A stretch of DNA of 64,000 nucleotides from Microbacterium esteraromaticum (GCF_028747645.1 NZ_CP118100.1:2542001-2606000), one strand, 5' to 3'; shown: positions 27,448-36,597, counted from the first letter of the stretch. Numbers and translations: made by a program. Notes: generated by a model from the sequence alone, not told the origin.

Positions 27448-27831
27448 TTACTTGAGGGTAACCGTGGCGCCGGCGCCCTCCAGGGCCTCCTTGGCCTTCT
27501 CAGCGGTCTCCTTGTTGGCGCCCTCGAGGACGGCCTTCGGAGCGCCGTCGACGACAGCCTTGGCCTCGCCGAGACCCAGCGAGGTGAGCTCGCGGACGGC
27601 CTTGATGACCTGGATCTTCTTGTCGCCAGCAGCCTCGAGGATGACGTCGAACGAGTCCTTCTCCTCCTCGGCAGCGGCATCGCCAGCGCCACCGGCTGCG
27701 CCGGCAACGGCGACCGGAGCGGCCGCGGTGACGTCGAACTTCTCCTCGAACGCCTTCACGAACTCGCTGAGCTCGATGAGGGTCAGGTCCGCAAACTGCT
27801 CCAGCAGCTCCTCAGTGGTGAGCTTCGCCAT
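27448..27831 (-). CDS. rplL: 50S ribosomal protein L7/L12
   Basis: L7/L12 stalk protein of 127 residues: N-terminal dimerisation helix ([20 protein letters not shown]), Ala/Gly hinge, and C-terminal domain with [20 protein letters not shown], which recruits translation factors. It follows rplJ by 48 bases in the usual stalk operon. Confidence 0.99.
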   Translation of the reverse strand: MAKLTTEELLEQFADLTLIELSEFVKAFEEKFDVTAAAPVAVAGAAGGAGDAAAEEEKDSFDVILEAAGDKKIQVIKAVRELTSLGLGEAKAVVDGAPKAVLEGANKETAEKAKEALEGAGATVTLK

Positions 27832-27879
27832 GATGTATCTCCTAATAAATGGGGTTTGTGTGAGGAAGACGCCGGACGC

Positions 27880-28368
27880 TTACGCGGCCTCGGCGGTCTC
27901 CAGCTTTTCGCGAAGCGCGTCGACGGTGGCAGCAGCCTTGCCCATCGTCGCCTTCATCATGCCCGCTGCCTTCGCCAGCAGAACCTCACGGCTCTCGAGC
28001 GAGGCGTACTTGTTGACCTCGTCGGCGTCGAGAGCGTTGCCCTCGAAGACGCCGCCCTTGATCACGAGAAGCGGGTTGGCCTTGGCGAAGTCACGCAGAG
28101 CCTTGGCGGTGGTGACGAAGTCACCGTGCACGAACGCGACGGCCGACGGGCCCTTGAGGCCCTCGTCCAGCGTCGTGATCCCCGCGTTGTTCGCGGCGAT
28201 CTTGGTCAGCGTGTTCTTCACCACGGCGTATTCCGCGTCCTGACGGATAGCGTTGCGCAGCTCCTTGAGCTGGGCAACCGTCAGACCGCGGTACTCGGTC
28301 AGCAGGACGGCGTTCGAGCTCTCGAAAGACTTCGTGAGCTCGGCAACCGTTGCATCCTTCTGCGCCAT
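27880..28368 (-). CDS. rplJ: 50S ribosomal protein L10
   Basis: L10 of 162 residues, anchoring the L7/L12 stalk on 23S rRNA. It begins [11 protein letters not shown] with the conserved [16 protein letters not shown] and ends in the Ala-rich helix that binds L7/L12. The ATG at 28368 is chosen over upstream in-frame codons because AAGGAGTG precedes it and L10 proteins begin there. L10 proteins usually regulate their own operon through the leader. Confidence 0.98.
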   Translation of the reverse strand: MAQKDATVAELTKSFESSNAVLLTEYRGLTVAQLKELRNAIRQDAEYAVVKNTLTKIAANNAGITTLDEGLKGPSAVAFVHGDFVTTAKALRDFAKANPLLVIKGGVFEGNALDADEVNKYASLESREVLLAKAAGMMKATMGKAAATVDALREKLETAEAA

Positions 28369-28436
28369 GGTCACTCCTTCTGTGTACGGACGCCACACGG
28401 ATGCGGGGCGTCGACCTTGACTGCCCACCACATGAG

Positions 28437-28465
28437 AAAAGCTCCGGCGCAAGCGCACGGAGCTT
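28437..28465 (-). promoter_or_regulatory. Hairpin in the rplJ leader (possible attenuator)
   Basis: Between the rplJ promoter (28566-28594) and the gene is a leader of nearly 200 bases. In it AAGCTCCG pairs with CGGAGCTT, followed on the minus strand by TTTTC, a terminator-like shape. It fits an L10-type autoregulatory leader; the L10-binding kink-turn was not worked out. Confidence 0.55.
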
Positions 28466-28565
28466 CAGAAAGAAATCGCACACCTGCGCGGGCCCCTGCG
28501 ATGCAGTGCTTCGATCGACGCGTGCTTGCGCACATGACGATGACCGGCGGTCTTCGGTTACGTGA

Positions 28566-28594
28566 AGTCTACGGCATCCGACGGCCCACCCCAA
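28566..28594 (-). promoter_or_regulatory. Sigma-A promoter of rplJ-rplL
   Basis: TTGGGG (-35, 28589-28594) and TAGACT (-10, 28566-28571) are separated by exactly 17 bases on the minus strand. Confidence 0.65.
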
Positions 28595-28648
28595 ATCACG
28601 CGGCGTGGGAGGGTCAAGGACCCCCACGGCTTGGGGTAGCCTCGTGGA

Positions 28649-29326
28649 GTGACCCCCGAACTCGAAGCCCGGATCGTCGCGGACTCCCGCGACCGGGTCG
28701 CGTGGCTTCGCGCTCGCGCACGGGGGATCACCGCAACCGATGTCGCAGGGCTCTCGGGAGACGCCTCGATCATTCGCGCCGCGGACTCCAAGCTCGGCGG
28801 CGGGCCGCGTTTCGGCGGCAACGCGTACACAGATCACGGCCGCCGTCGCGAGCCCGAGATCGCCGCGTGGGTCGCCTCGACTCACGGCATCCTGCCCTCG
28901 TCGGCGCTGTTCCACGCCGCGGTCGAGAAGCGCCATCTCGCGACGCCGGACGGCGTCTGTGTCAACGGCGAGGGCCGGGTACTGCTCGCCGAGATCAAGA
29001 CGACCAACAAGTCCTGGCGCACCATCCCCCGCAACTACCTGCGGCAGGTGTGGTGGCAGCAGCACGTGCTGGGCGCCGAGCGCACGTTATTCGTGTGGGA
29101 AGAGCACGACGACTTCCGACCGCTGCACGACGAGCCCCGTTCGGTGTGGATCGACCGCGACGAGAAAGAGATCGGCCGCCTCGTCGACCTCGCGACCCGT
29201 CTGATCGACGAGTTGTATCACCGCACGACTGGTCAACGTCCTCCCACCGGCGCCGCGCCCGCCGAGAGCCGCCGCGACTCACTCCGCGAGCGCGACATGT
29301 TCCGCGCGCTCGCCCTCAGCGACTGA
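28649..29326 (+). CDS. YqaJ-family nuclease domain protein
   Basis: A 225-residue protein with the YqaJ/lambda-exonuclease-like PD-(D/E)XK core: RARGITATDVAGLSG, REPEIAAW (Glu68/Glu70), TPDGV with Asp101, and EIKTT with Glu115 and Lys117. Phage relatives degrade DNA ends during recombination. Here it stands alone with no annealing protein or phage genes nearby, so the role is unclear. The GTG start lies only about five bases after a TAGCCT that could be a -10, so the transcript may be leaderless. Confidence 0.82.
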   Translation: MTPELEARIVADSRDRVAWLRARARGITATDVAGLSGDASIIRAADSKLGGGPRFGGNAYTDHGRRREPEIAAWVASTHGILPSSALFHAAVEKRHLATPDGVCVNGEGRVLLAEIKTTNKSWRTIPRNYLRQVWWQQHVLGAERTLFVWEEHDDFRPLHDEPRSVWIDRDEKEIGRLVDLATRLIDELYHRTTGQRPPTGAAPAESRRDSLRERDMFRALALSD

Positions 29327-29328
29327 TC

Positions 29329-30231
29329 TCAGCGCAACGGCACCAGCACGCGCGACGCCTCGTCGGCGACCTCTGCAGCGATCGCATCGAGCAGCGGTGA
29401 GCGCAGGTTCCACTGCTGCCAGTACAAGGGCACGCGAATGCGCGGCTCCCCCAGCTCGATCAGGTCTTCGGTCGCCTGCGGCATCGGGATCAGTCCCCAT
29501 CCGAGCCCCAGCCGCACGGCGTGAGAGAAGTCGTGCGACGCCGGCACGTAGTGCCTGGGCACCGACCACGGATCGACTCCCCGCGCCCGCAGCCACCCCT
29601 GCTGCAGCGCGTCGCGCCGATCGAAATCGACGAAGGGCGCCTTGCGCAGCGCGTCGTTCGAGACACCGTCTGCGAACCAGCGCTCGAAGTAGTCGGTCGT
29701 CGCCATGGCTCGGTACTCGAGCACACCCAAGGGTGTCACCGCGCTACCGCCCACCGGCTCTGCCTCGCTGGTGACGGCTGCCATGACCTCGCCCGACTCG
29801 AGCATCCGCGCGGTGTAGTCCTGATCGTCGCGGTGCAGATCGACATCGATCGGATGCTGTCGCGCGATCCGCGCGATCGGAGACAGGAACCACGTCGCCA
29901 TGGAGTCAGCATTCACGGCGAGCGGGATCCGCACGCGCGCCGCGGTCTCGACAGCGGCTTCGGGTTCGGCGTCTCCGAGACCGAAGGCCACCATCACATC
30001 GTGCTCCAGTAGCTCGACCTGACGTGCAAGGCGCACGAGCGCTTCGCCCGCCTCGGTCGCGCGCACAGGGCGCGAACGCACGAGCGCCGCCCGCCCGATC
30101 TGCTGCTCGACAACGCGCACCCGCTGGCTCACCGCCGACTGGGTGATGTGCAGTCTGCGCGCGGCCGCTTCGAAGCTGCCCTCGTCGATCACCGCGGCGA
30201 TGGTCGCGGCAAGCTGCGCATCGATCTTCAC
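29329..30231 (-). CDS. lysG: LysR-family regulator of lysine/arginine export (LysG/ArgP type)
   Basis: A 300-residue LysR regulator of the ArgP/LysG subgroup. The N-terminal winged helix contains EAAARRLHITQSAVSQRVRV; the effector domain follows. In corynebacteria LysG activates the divergent exporter lysE when lysine or arginine accumulates, and the gene here is divergent from a LysE exporter across 71 bases. Starts at GTG 30231. Confidence 0.92.
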   Translation of the reverse strand: MKIDAQLAATIAAVIDEGSFEAAARRLHITQSAVSQRVRVVEQQIGRAALVRSRPVRATEAGEALVRLARQVELLEHDVMVAFGLGDAEPEAAVETAARVRIPLAVNADSMATWFLSPIARIARQHPIDVDLHRDDQDYTARMLESGEVMAAVTSEAEPVGGSAVTPLGVLEYRAMATTDYFERWFADGVSNDALRKAPFVDFDRRDALQQGWLRARGVDPWSVPRHYVPASHDFSHAVRLGLGWGLIPMPQATEDLIELGEPRIRVPLYWQQWNLRSPLLDAIAAEVADEASRVLVPLR

Positions 30232-30235
30232 ATAA

Positions 30236-30280
30236 GCAATGCTAATGGCCGAGCACGAATCTTTGTTGGCGCTAATGATC
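30236..30280. promoter_or_regulatory. Probable LysG-binding region
   Basis: The lysG-lysE gap holds the word GCTAATG twice in the same orientation (30241-30247 and 30271-30277), exactly 30 bases apart, each followed by a C three bases on. The spacing of about three helical turns suits two LysR-family half-sites. No experimental motif can be matched by eye. Confidence 0.4.
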
Positions 30281-30302
30281 CGTGCCTCGATACCGTGAAG
30301 GA

Positions 30303-30968
30303 ATGCTCACCGTGCTCGCCGGCCTCGGCCTCGGCCTCTCCTTGATCATCGCCATCGGCGCGCAGAACGTCTTCGTGCTGCGGCAGGGCTTACGGCGTGA
30401 GTACGTTCTCCCGGTCGTGCTGGTGTGCGCTCTCTCTGATGCGGTGCTGATCATCGCCGGCGTCGCCGGCCTTGGACTGCTGATCGAGACCGCACCCTGG
30501 CTCGTGGTCGTCGCGCGCTGGGCGGGCGCAGCCTTCCTCGTCGGATACGGACTGGTCGCTGCCCGACGGGCCTGGCGGGGAGGGGGCGAGCTGCTCGCAT
30601 CCGACGACACCGCATCCCCGGGGCCGAGCCACCCGACATCCGGGTCCGCGAGCACGATGCTGGCCCGCACCCGCCTGGCACCCACCCTGGCGACGGTGCT
30701 CGCGCTGACCTGGCTGAACCCGCACGTGTACCTCGACACGGTGCTCATGCTGGGCTCAGTCGCCGCGACACACGGCGACGGCCGCTGGTTGTTCGCGACG
30801 GGCGCCGTGATCGCCAGCTTCGTGTGGTTCACCGCGCTGGGATTCGGTGCGCGTCACCTGGGTAGATGGCTGCGTACACCGCGCGCGTGGCGGATGCTCG
30901 ATGCCGGTATCGCCGTCGTGATGATCGCGCTCGGTGTGAACCTGGTGCTGCCCGTACTCTTCGGCTGA
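30303..30968 (+). CDS. lysE: LysE/ArgO-family basic amino-acid exporter
   Basis: A 221-residue exporter with about six membrane helices. LIIAIGAQNVFVLRQG is the LysE signature, and TWLNPHVYLDTV is the second conserved element. It exports L-lysine and probably L-arginine. The ATG at 30303 matches family N-termini, though AAGGA lies directly against it; GTG 30312 would have better spacing. Divergent from lysG. Confidence 0.92.
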   Translation: MLTVLAGLGLGLSLIIAIGAQNVFVLRQGLRREYVLPVVLVCALSDAVLIIAGVAGLGLLIETAPWLVVVARWAGAAFLVGYGLVAARRAWRGGGELLASDDTASPGPSHPTSGSASTMLARTRLAPTLATVLALTWLNPHVYLDTVLMLGSVAATHGDGRWLFATGAVIASFVWFTALGFGARHLGRWLRTPRAWRMLDAGIAVVMIALGVNLVLPVLFG

Positions 30969-30979
30969 GCCGCAACGCA

Positions 30980-31013
30980 GAAGACCCTCACCCCGAGCGG
31001 GGTGAGGGTCTTC
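30980..31013. terminator. Bidirectional terminator between lysE and rplA
   Basis: GAAGACCCTCACCCC pairs perfectly with GGGGTGAGGGTCTTC around GAGC, between converging genes. Confidence 0.85.
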
Positions 31014-31030
31014 GAAAGCGAGTCTCAGAC

Positions 31031-31717
31031 TCAGATGGCGTTGACGTCCAGCGGGATGCCGGGGCCGAACGTGGTCGACACGGCGCCCTTCTGGATGTAG
31101 CGGCCCTTCGCGCTCGACGGCTTCAGACGCACGATCTCTTCGAGAGCGGCGTCGATGTTCTCGTTCAGCTGCTCAGTGCTGAACGAGGCCTTGCCGACGA
31201 TGAAGTGCACGTTGGCGTGCTTGTCGACGCGGAACTCGATCTTTCCGCCCTTGATCTCCTCAACGGCCTTGGCCGGGTTCGGAGTCACGGTGCCGGTCTT
31301 GGGGTTGGGCATGAGGCCACGGGGACCCAGCACCTTACCCAGACGACCGACCTGACCCATCAGCTCGGGGGTCGAGACCGCGGCGTCGAAATCGGTCCAG
31401 CCACCGGCGACCTTCTCGATCAGCTCGGCGCCACCGACCTCGTCCGCACCAGCGGCGATCGCAGCCTCAGCGGCCGGGCCGTTGGCGAAAACGATGACGC
31501 GGGCGGTCTTACCGGTGCCGTGCGGCAGCATGACGGTGCCGCGCACCATCTGGTCTGCCTTGCGGGGGTCAACAGCGAGCTTCAGCGCGACCTCGACGGT
31601 CGAGTCGAACTTCGCCGAACCGGTCTCCTTGGCCAGGGCGACAGCCTCAGCGGGAGTGTAGAAACGGTCTGCCTCGATCTTGGCGAGGGCAGCCTGGTAT
31701 GCCTTGGACTTAGCCAT
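31031..31717 (-). CDS. rplA: 50S ribosomal protein L1
   Basis: L1 of 228 residues, forming the L1 stalk of the ribosome. Characteristic segments are [16 protein letters not shown] and [15 protein letters not shown]. It follows rplK by 12 bases. L1 usually represses translation of its own operon. Confidence 0.99.
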   Translation of the reverse strand: MAKSKAYQAALAKIEADRFYTPAEAVALAKETGSAKFDSTVEVALKLAVDPRKADQMVRGTVMLPHGTGKTARVIVFANGPAAEAAIAAGADEVGGAELIEKVAGGWTDFDAAVSTPELMGQVGRLGKVLGPRGLMPNPKTGTVTPNPAKAVEEIKGGKIEFRVDKHANVHFIVGKASFSTEQLNENIDAALEEIVRLKPSSAKGRYIQKGAVSTTFGPGIPLDVNAI

Positions 31718-31729
31718 GATTTATCCCCC

Positions 31730-32161
31730 TCAGTCCTCGACCGTGATGCCCATGGAACGGGCGGTGCCGGCGATGATCTTCGACGCAGCGTCGATGTCGT
31801 TCGCGTTCAGGTCGGGCTGCTTGGTCTCGGCGATCTGGCGGACCTGCTCCTTGGTGAGCTTTCCGACCTTGACCGTGTGCGGCGTGGGCGATGCCTTCGC
31901 GACACCAGCGGCCTTCTTGATCAGCTCGGCTGCCGGCGGGGTCTTCAGGATGAACGTGAAGCTGCGGTCCTCGTAGACGGTGATCTCCACGGGGATGACG
32001 TTGCCGCGCTGCGACTCGGTCGCGGCGTTGTACGCCTTGCAGAACTCCATGATGTTGACGCCATGCTGACCGAGCGCGGGGCCGATCGGCGGCGCCGGGT
32101 TGGCTGCACCGGCGTTGATCTGAAGCTTGATCAGGCCGGTCACCTTCTTCTTCGGTGCCAT
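31730..32161 (-). CDS. rplK: 50S ribosomal protein L11
   Basis: L11 of 143 residues, part of the GTPase-associated centre and required for RelA-type stringent signalling. It begins [15 protein letters not shown] and contains [19 protein letters not shown]. The ATG at 32161 has GAAAGGAAAGA upstream; longer in-frame starts are not conserved. It is separated from nusG by a strong hairpin and has its own -10. Confidence 0.99.
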   Translation of the reverse strand: MAPKKKVTGLIKLQINAGAANPAPPIGPALGQHGVNIMEFCKAYNAATESQRGNVIPVEITVYEDRSFTFILKTPPAAELIKKAAGVAKASPTPHTVKVGKLTKEQVRQIAETKQPDLNANDIDAASKIIAGTARSMGITVED

Positions 32162-32271
32162 TCTCTTTCCTTTCATCGAGCGAATGCGGCACGCATCCGT
32201 TCTCCCGCGAACCCGGCGGTTCCGGGCTGCGGTTGCTCGCGCGCACGAGAAACGGGCGCACAAACCATCCA

Positions 32272-32277
32272 AGTATA
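32272..32277 (-). promoter_or_regulatory. -10 element of the rplK-rplA promoter
   Basis: TATACT, nearly consensus, about 110 bases before rplK. No good -35 is seen at 17-18 bases, where the nusG terminator hairpin begins. Confidence 0.5.
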
Positions 32278-32287
32278 CCCGAGAACG

Positions 32288-32324
32288 CACGAACGGCCGC
32301 CCCGTTCCGGGGCGGCCGTTCGTG
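32288..32324 (-). terminator. Hairpin after nusG
   Basis: A perfect 17-bp stem (32288-32304 with 32308-32324) closes a 3-base loop just downstream of nusG, separating it from rplK. Some read-through is likely. Confidence 0.75.
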
Positions 32325-32337
32325 AATGCTGTGCGGG

Positions 32338-33354
32338 TCAGGCCATCTTGGTGACCTGGTCGAACGACAGTTCGACCGGAGTCTCGCGCTCGAAGAGCGA
32401 GACGAGAACCGTGAGCTTGCCGCTCTCGGGCTTGATCTCGCTGATCGAACCGGGAAGGCCCGCGAACGACCCTTCCTTGATCGTGATCGTCTCGCCGATC
32501 TCGAAGTCGACCTCAGCGGCCACCGGGCGGGCGACGGCGACGCCACCCTTGGCAGCAATGGACTTCGCGGTCGGCACATCCTTGACCTCGACGAGCGACT
32601 TCAGCATGTTGAAGGCCTCTTCGAAGCGGAGCGGTGTGGGGTTGTGGGCGTTGCCCACGAAGCCCGTGACGCCGGGCGTGTGACGCACGACCGACCAGGT
32701 GTCCTCGTTGAGCTCCATGCGCACCAGCACGTAGCCGGGGATGCGCACGCGCGTGACCATCTTGCGCTGGCCGTTCTTGATCTCGACGACGTCCTCCATC
32801 GGGACCTCGATCTGGTAGATGTCGTCCTCTACTTCGAGCGTCGACTTGCGCTGCTCGATGTTGGCCTTCACCTTGCGCTCGAAGCCGGCGTAGGAGTGGA
32901 TGACGTACCACTTGCCGGGCAGCATCCGCAGATCCATGCGGAAGGCCTCGTAGGGGTCTTCCTCCGCAGGCTCATCGGCGCTGTCGCCGTCGATCTCGGG
33001 GCCGTCGTAGGGTGCCACTTCTTCAGCGGCTGCGGCCTCTGCGTCGGCGGTGTCTTCCGCCACGGCGTCGTTGAGGACCTCTGCGGCTGCTTCTGACTCA
33101 GCTGCTTCGTCCAGGTTGAGAGCGTCGTTCACGATCGCGTCTGCCTCCGGGTCTTCGATCTCGATGTCATCCGTGTCGCCGCCGAAGTTCTCGGCGTCTT
33201 CCCCGTCGCCCTCGACGTGCAAAGCCACGTGCTCGGCGGCCGTGGCCGACTGCTCCTGCTCGGCGAGGACGTTGCCCTCCTGGGACTCGTCCTCTTCACT
33301 CGACTGCTCTGCGGCTGTCGCCCAGTCCGCATCGTCGGAATATCGTTCAGACAC
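32338..33354 (-). CDS. nusG: Transcription termination/antitermination protein NusG
   Basis: NusG of 338 residues, against 181 in E. coli. The NGN domain starts near 146 ([20 protein letters not shown]), and the KOW domain is at about 280-335 with [18 protein letters not shown]. The first 140 residues are an acidic Asp/Glu/Ala-rich extension of a kind known in actinobacteria but long even for them. It binds RNA polymerase and Rho or the ribosome. Start is GTG. Follows secE by 59 bases. Confidence 0.97.
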   Translation of the reverse strand: MSERYSDDADWATAAEQSSEEDESQEGNVLAEQEQSATAAEHVALHVEGDGEDAENFGGDTDDIEIEDPEADAIVNDALNLDEAAESEAAAEVLNDAVAEDTADAEAAAAEEVAPYDGPEIDGDSADEPAEEDPYEAFRMDLRMLPGKWYVIHSYAGFERKVKANIEQRKSTLEVEDDIYQIEVPMEDVVEIKNGQRKMVTRVRIPGYVLVRMELNEDTWSVVRHTPGVTGFVGNAHNPTPLRFEEAFNMLKSLVEVKDVPTAKSIAAKGGVAVARPVAAEVDFEIGETITIKEGSFAGLPGSISEIKPESGKLTVLVSLFERETPVELSFDQVTKMA

Positions 33355-33413
33355 GTTGCTTCTTTCCGTTCACTGCGACGTTCCCAGGGGTTCCTGCGGA
33401 CGTCGAGGGTGCG

Positions 33414-33683
33414 TCAGCCGAGCGGGACTCCGAACACGACGTGCGTCAGGCTCCCGAAGATCCAGTCGAGGCCGTACACCATGCCCATCACGATCAGCAC
33501 GAACACGAAGACCACGGCGGTGTACTTGACCAGCTCTTTGCGAGTCGGGGTGACGACCTTGCTCAGTTCGCCGATCACCTGGCGGAAGAACAGAGCGATG
33601 CGCCCGAAGAAGCCCAGCTTCTTCTCGCGCAGTGCGTACGGGCCTGCTGCGACGATGTCGCCGCGAACGTCGTCCTGTTCCAT
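33414..33683 (-). CDS. secE: Preprotein translocase subunit SecE
   Basis: SecE of 89 residues with the conserved amphipathic helix (FFRQVIGELSKVVTPTRKEL) and one membrane helix (TAVVFVFVLIVMGMVYGLDW). It joins SecY and SecG in the translocon. The ATG at 33683 excludes an upstream in-frame extension that is only the complement of tRNA-Trp. Lies between tRNA-Trp and nusG, a conserved arrangement. Confidence 0.97.
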   Translation of the reverse strand: MEQDDVRGDIVAAGPYALREKKLGFFGRIALFFRQVIGELSKVVTPTRKELVKYTAVVFVFVLIVMGMVYGLDWIFGSLTHVVFGVPLG

Positions 33684-33722
33684 CCGGTACGTACCTTTCG
33701 TGAGCCAGCATGTGCGCTGACG

Positions 33723-33795
<73 letters not shown>

Positions 33796-33876
33796 CTAGA
33801 GACCTTGCGACCTCTGGGTCTACCTCCTTCGCGTGCCGTGTGGGGCACGGTGAAGGATGCAGACAACTGCTAGATC

Positions 33877-33882
33877 AGTGTA
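33877..33882 (-). promoter_or_regulatory. Possible -10 upstream of tRNA-Trp
   Basis: TACACT on the minus strand about 80 bases before tRNA-Trp. The matching -35 is weak. The remaining 33796-33947 gap shows nothing else. Confidence 0.3.
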
Positions 33883-33947
33883 CGGCATCCGCGGCATCCG
33901 ACCGAACCGAACCGAAATCCCGGGTGATTCGCGCGGTGCACAGCCGA

Positions 33948-34385
33948 TCAGTACTCCGCGACGCCGGTGCGCTCGGGCTCGGGGTCTCGACGGAAGCCCC
34001 GGCCGCTGATGCGCGTCGGCTCGATGCGCACGAAGACGCGCTTGAGCGTGGGGATCCACGGGCGCAGGCCGGTGTTCTCGGCCCGCTCGATGTCGGCCTC
34101 GCTCTCCAAAGCCGTCGCACGACCACGCATGATGACGCTCCACGCCTCGGTGTCGGTGTGATCATCGACTTCGAAAATCACATCGGCGTTGACCGTCAGT
34201 TCAAGCAGCTTGGTTCCGGGTGCCGTGCGGAAGATGATGCCCTCATCGTCGACCGCGTAGTTCACGGGGAAGACGTCGACGACGTCGCCGACATGCGTGA
34301 CGAGCCTTCCGAGTTCCTGAGTGCGCACCAGCTCCCAACACCGCTGCTCCGGAAGAACGGTGACCGGGTCGTCGTAGAGGTTCAT
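33948..34385 (-). CDS. Pyridoxamine 5'-phosphate oxidase-like flavin-binding protein
   Basis: A 145-residue split-barrel protein of the PPOX class: LGRLVTHVGDVVDVFPVNYAV and IIFRTAPGTKLLEL match the FMN- or F420-binding barrel. Substrate unknown; relatives reduce or bind flavin-type cofactors. Its start overlaps the end of the DUF2165 gene by 4 bases, so they are one unit. Confidence 0.85.
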   Translation of the reverse strand: MNLYDDPVTVLPEQRCWELVRTQELGRLVTHVGDVVDVFPVNYAVDDEGIIFRTAPGTKLLELTVNADVIFEVDDHTDTEAWSVIMRGRATALESEADIERAENTGLRPWIPTLKRVFVRIEPTRISGRGFRRDPEPERTGVAEY

Positions 34386-34894
34386 GCTGCGCTCCCCTCA
34401 CGCGCAGGCTCGTTCATCGCGAGCAGCACCGCGAACGCGGCCCACAGCGTGACGATGCCCATCGCGGTGTCCTTGCCGTTCCAGATGCCCGACTGCCACA
34501 TCGCGAACCATTCCGAGCCGACCACGATGAAGCCGAGGAACCAGATCGCGAAGCCCAGGGCGAAGGCGGCGTAGCCCCAGCCCCTGGCCCGGTCGTAGGC
34601 GGCGATGTCGGCGTTGCGCCGCAAGAACAGCAGCACACCGCCGTAGAGTGCGAGACCCGCGAAGACGCCCTCGGCGATGATGATGCCGATGTAGCCGATC
34701 GTGTGGATCACCGGGCTGTCGATCGCGCGCCACATCAACGCGTTGCCCTCGAAAGTGGTGTCCATCGACAGCACGTGCACGACGAACTGATAGTTCGAGT
34801 CGTAGTCCATCAGGTTGCCCGCGAACACGAACAACCCGAACAGTCCCGCGATGAACACGACGAATGACTGCAGCAGACGCAACGGATGTTTCAT
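34382..34894 (-). CDS. DUF2165-family small membrane protein
   Basis: A 170-residue protein with four hydrophobic segments. Conserved features include GNLMDYDSNYQFVVHVLSMD and WFAMWQSGIWNG, matching DUF2165. Function unknown. The ATG at 34894 overlaps the upstream stop (ATGA); the longer frame upstream is a shadow. Confidence 0.82.
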   Translation of the reverse strand: MKHPLRLLQSFVVFIAGLFGLFVFAGNLMDYDSNYQFVVHVLSMDTTFEGNALMWRAIDSPVIHTIGYIGIIIAEGVFAGLALYGGVLLFLRRNADIAAYDRARGWGYAAFALGFAIWFLGFIVVGSEWFAMWQSGIWNGKDTAMGIVTLWAAFAVLLAMNEPAREGSAA

Positions 34895-35088
34895 TGCTCT
34901 TGACCCTTTCGCACGAAGACGAGGTCGGCACGCGGTTCGGTGTGGTGCTCGAGCAGGATCAACTGCACGAAGCCCCACCCGTCGGCGGCGCGCTCGGTGA
35001 TGACGGTCTGATAGTCGAAGGCGAACTCCCACCCCGCACGGTCTCGGCGCAACGGAACGCTGACGAAGGAGTACTCGGGTGCGGACAC
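34891..35088 (-). CDS. Small DUF4177-like protein
   Basis: A 65-residue protein, MSAPEYSFVSVPL..., with the pattern QTVITERAADGWGFVQL typical of short DUF4177-like proteins. The GTG at 35088 is chosen because GGGAGG lies at good distance; an upstream in-frame start adds 36 unconserved residues. First gene of a three-gene unit. Function unknown. Confidence 0.68.
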   Translation of the reverse strand: MSAPEYSFVSVPLRRDRAGWEFAFDYQTVITERAADGWGFVQLILLEHHTEPRADLVFVRKGQEQ

Positions 35089-35157
35089 GCTGTGCCTCCC
35101 TTCGCGGTGGACGTCCCTTGGGCCGATCGTAACGAGATTCGCGGACGGATGCGAGAG

Positions 35158-35193
35158 ACCCTCCGGATGCCACGGAACGGGCATCCGGAGGGT
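35158..35193 (-). terminator. Terminator hairpin after the putrescine operon
   Basis: ACCCTCCGGATGCC pairs perfectly with GGCATCCGGAGGGT around an 8-base loop, just beyond the last aldehyde dehydrogenase gene. Confidence 0.75.
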
Positions 35194-35207
35194 CATGGTC
35201 GCACGGA

Positions 35208-36569
35208 TCAGGCGGTGCGGATGAGCTTCTTGTTGACGAACTCGTCGGCGGCCAGCAGGCCCATCTCGCGCGAGGTACCGCTGCGCTTGACGCCACCGAA
35301 GGGCAGCTCGGGGCTGTCGGCGAGCACCAGGTTGATGTAGACCATGCCGGCCTCGATGGCATCCGCGACGCGCTCGGCCTGCGCCGGGTCGGTGGTGAAC
35401 ACGTACGAGCCGAGACCGAACGAGGTGTCGTTGGCGAGCGCGACCGCAGCGGCCTCGTCGGCCACGCGGTACACGACCGCGGCGGGTCCGAACAGCTCCT
35501 CGCGATACACGTTCATGTCGGCGGTGACGTCGGCGAGGACGGTCGGTGCGAAGAACGTGCCGTTGCGGGTGCCGCCGGTCAGCAGCGTCGCGCCCTGCGC
35601 GAGTGCCTCGTCGACCTGCTGCTGCAGGCGCTCGGCGGCCGCCGTCGACGACAGCGGGCCCAGCACGGTGTCCTGCTGCGTCGGGTCCTCGGCCGAGACA
35701 GCGGCGAGGCCCGCGACGAACTTCTCGGTGAAGGCGTCGTAGAGCTCGTCGACCACGATGAAGCGCTTGGCGCCGTTGCAGGACTGGCCGTTGTTGTCGA
35801 GGCGTGCATCAACCGCGGCCTGAGCGACAGCATCCATGTCATCCGTCGAGAGCACGATGAACGGGTCGGACCCACCGAGTTCCAGCGCCACCTTCTTGAG
35901 GTTGCGCCCGGCGACCTCCGCGACGGCCGCGCCGGCGCGCTCGGAACCGGTCACCGAGACGCCCTGCACGCGCGGGTCGGCGATGATCGTCGCGGCCTGC
36001 TCGTTGGTGGCGTACACGTTGACGTACGCGCCGTCGGGCAGGCCCGCATCGCGGTAGATGCGCTCGAGCAGCGCGGCCGACTCGGGGCACTGCGGGGCGT
36101 GCTTGAGGATGATCGTGTTTCCCACCGCCAGGTTGGGGGCCGCGAAGCGTGCCACCTGGTACGCGGGGAAGTTCCACGGCATGATGCCCAGCAGGGCGCC
36201 CAGGGGCGCGCGGCGCACGACGGCACTGCCCTCGCCCAGGATGTCGAGCGGGGTGTCGCCGGTGATCTTGTCGATGTTGTCGGCGTTGTACTCGATGATG
36301 TCGGCGGCGAAGTCGACCTCACCCTCGGCCGCGGCGATCGGCTTGCCCATCTCGCGCACGATGATCGCGGCGAACTCGTCGCGACGTTCGCGGTGCAGCT
36401 GCGCGATGCGACGGATCACTTCCGCACGCTCGGCGGGCGGGGTCGCCGCCCACGTGACGGCGGCGCTCGCGGCACGGGCGACGGCATCCTCGATCTGGGC
36501 GTCGGTGAACGTCTCGAATGCGGCTTCGGTCTCGCCGGTGGCCGGGTTGACGACGGCGTAGTCGGTCAT
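35208..36569 (-). CDS. Aldehyde dehydrogenase (succinate-semialdehyde type)
   Basis: A 453-residue NAD(P)-dependent aldehyde dehydrogenase. The catalytic base is in ALELGGSDPF and the nucleophile is Cys in NNGQSCNGAKRF; the Rossmann segment includes PWNFPAYQVARFAAPNLAVG. It is short for the family and closest to the GabD2/Sad-type. As the last gene of the putrescine operon, with GabD beside it, it could instead oxidise 4-aminobutanal to GABA. Which of the two dehydrogenases does which step cannot be read here. Confidence 0.9.
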   Translation of the reverse strand: MTDYAVVNPATGETEAAFETFTDAQIEDAVARAASAAVTWAATPPAERAEVIRRIAQLHRERRDEFAAIIVREMGKPIAAAEGEVDFAADIIEYNADNIDKITGDTPLDILGEGSAVVRRAPLGALLGIMPWNFPAYQVARFAAPNLAVGNTIILKHAPQCPESAALLERIYRDAGLPDGAYVNVYATNEQAATIIADPRVQGVSVTGSERAGAAVAEVAGRNLKKVALELGGSDPFIVLSTDDMDAVAQAAVDARLDNNGQSCNGAKRFIVVDELYDAFTEKFVAGLAAVSAEDPTQQDTVLGPLSSTAAAERLQQQVDEALAQGATLLTGGTRNGTFFAPTVLADVTADMNVYREELFGPAAVVYRVADEAAAVALANDTSFGLGSYVFTTDPAQAERVADAIEAGMVYINLVLADSPELPFGGVKRSGTSREMGLLAADEFVNKKLIRTA

Positions 36570-36597
36570 GTCGGTTCCTCGCTTCGTGTGTGGTGGC

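Noticed and set aside
28649..29326. Prophage remnant at the YqaJ gene
   Set aside because: No integrase, capsid, annealing or other phage gene nearby and base composition looks like its neighbours.
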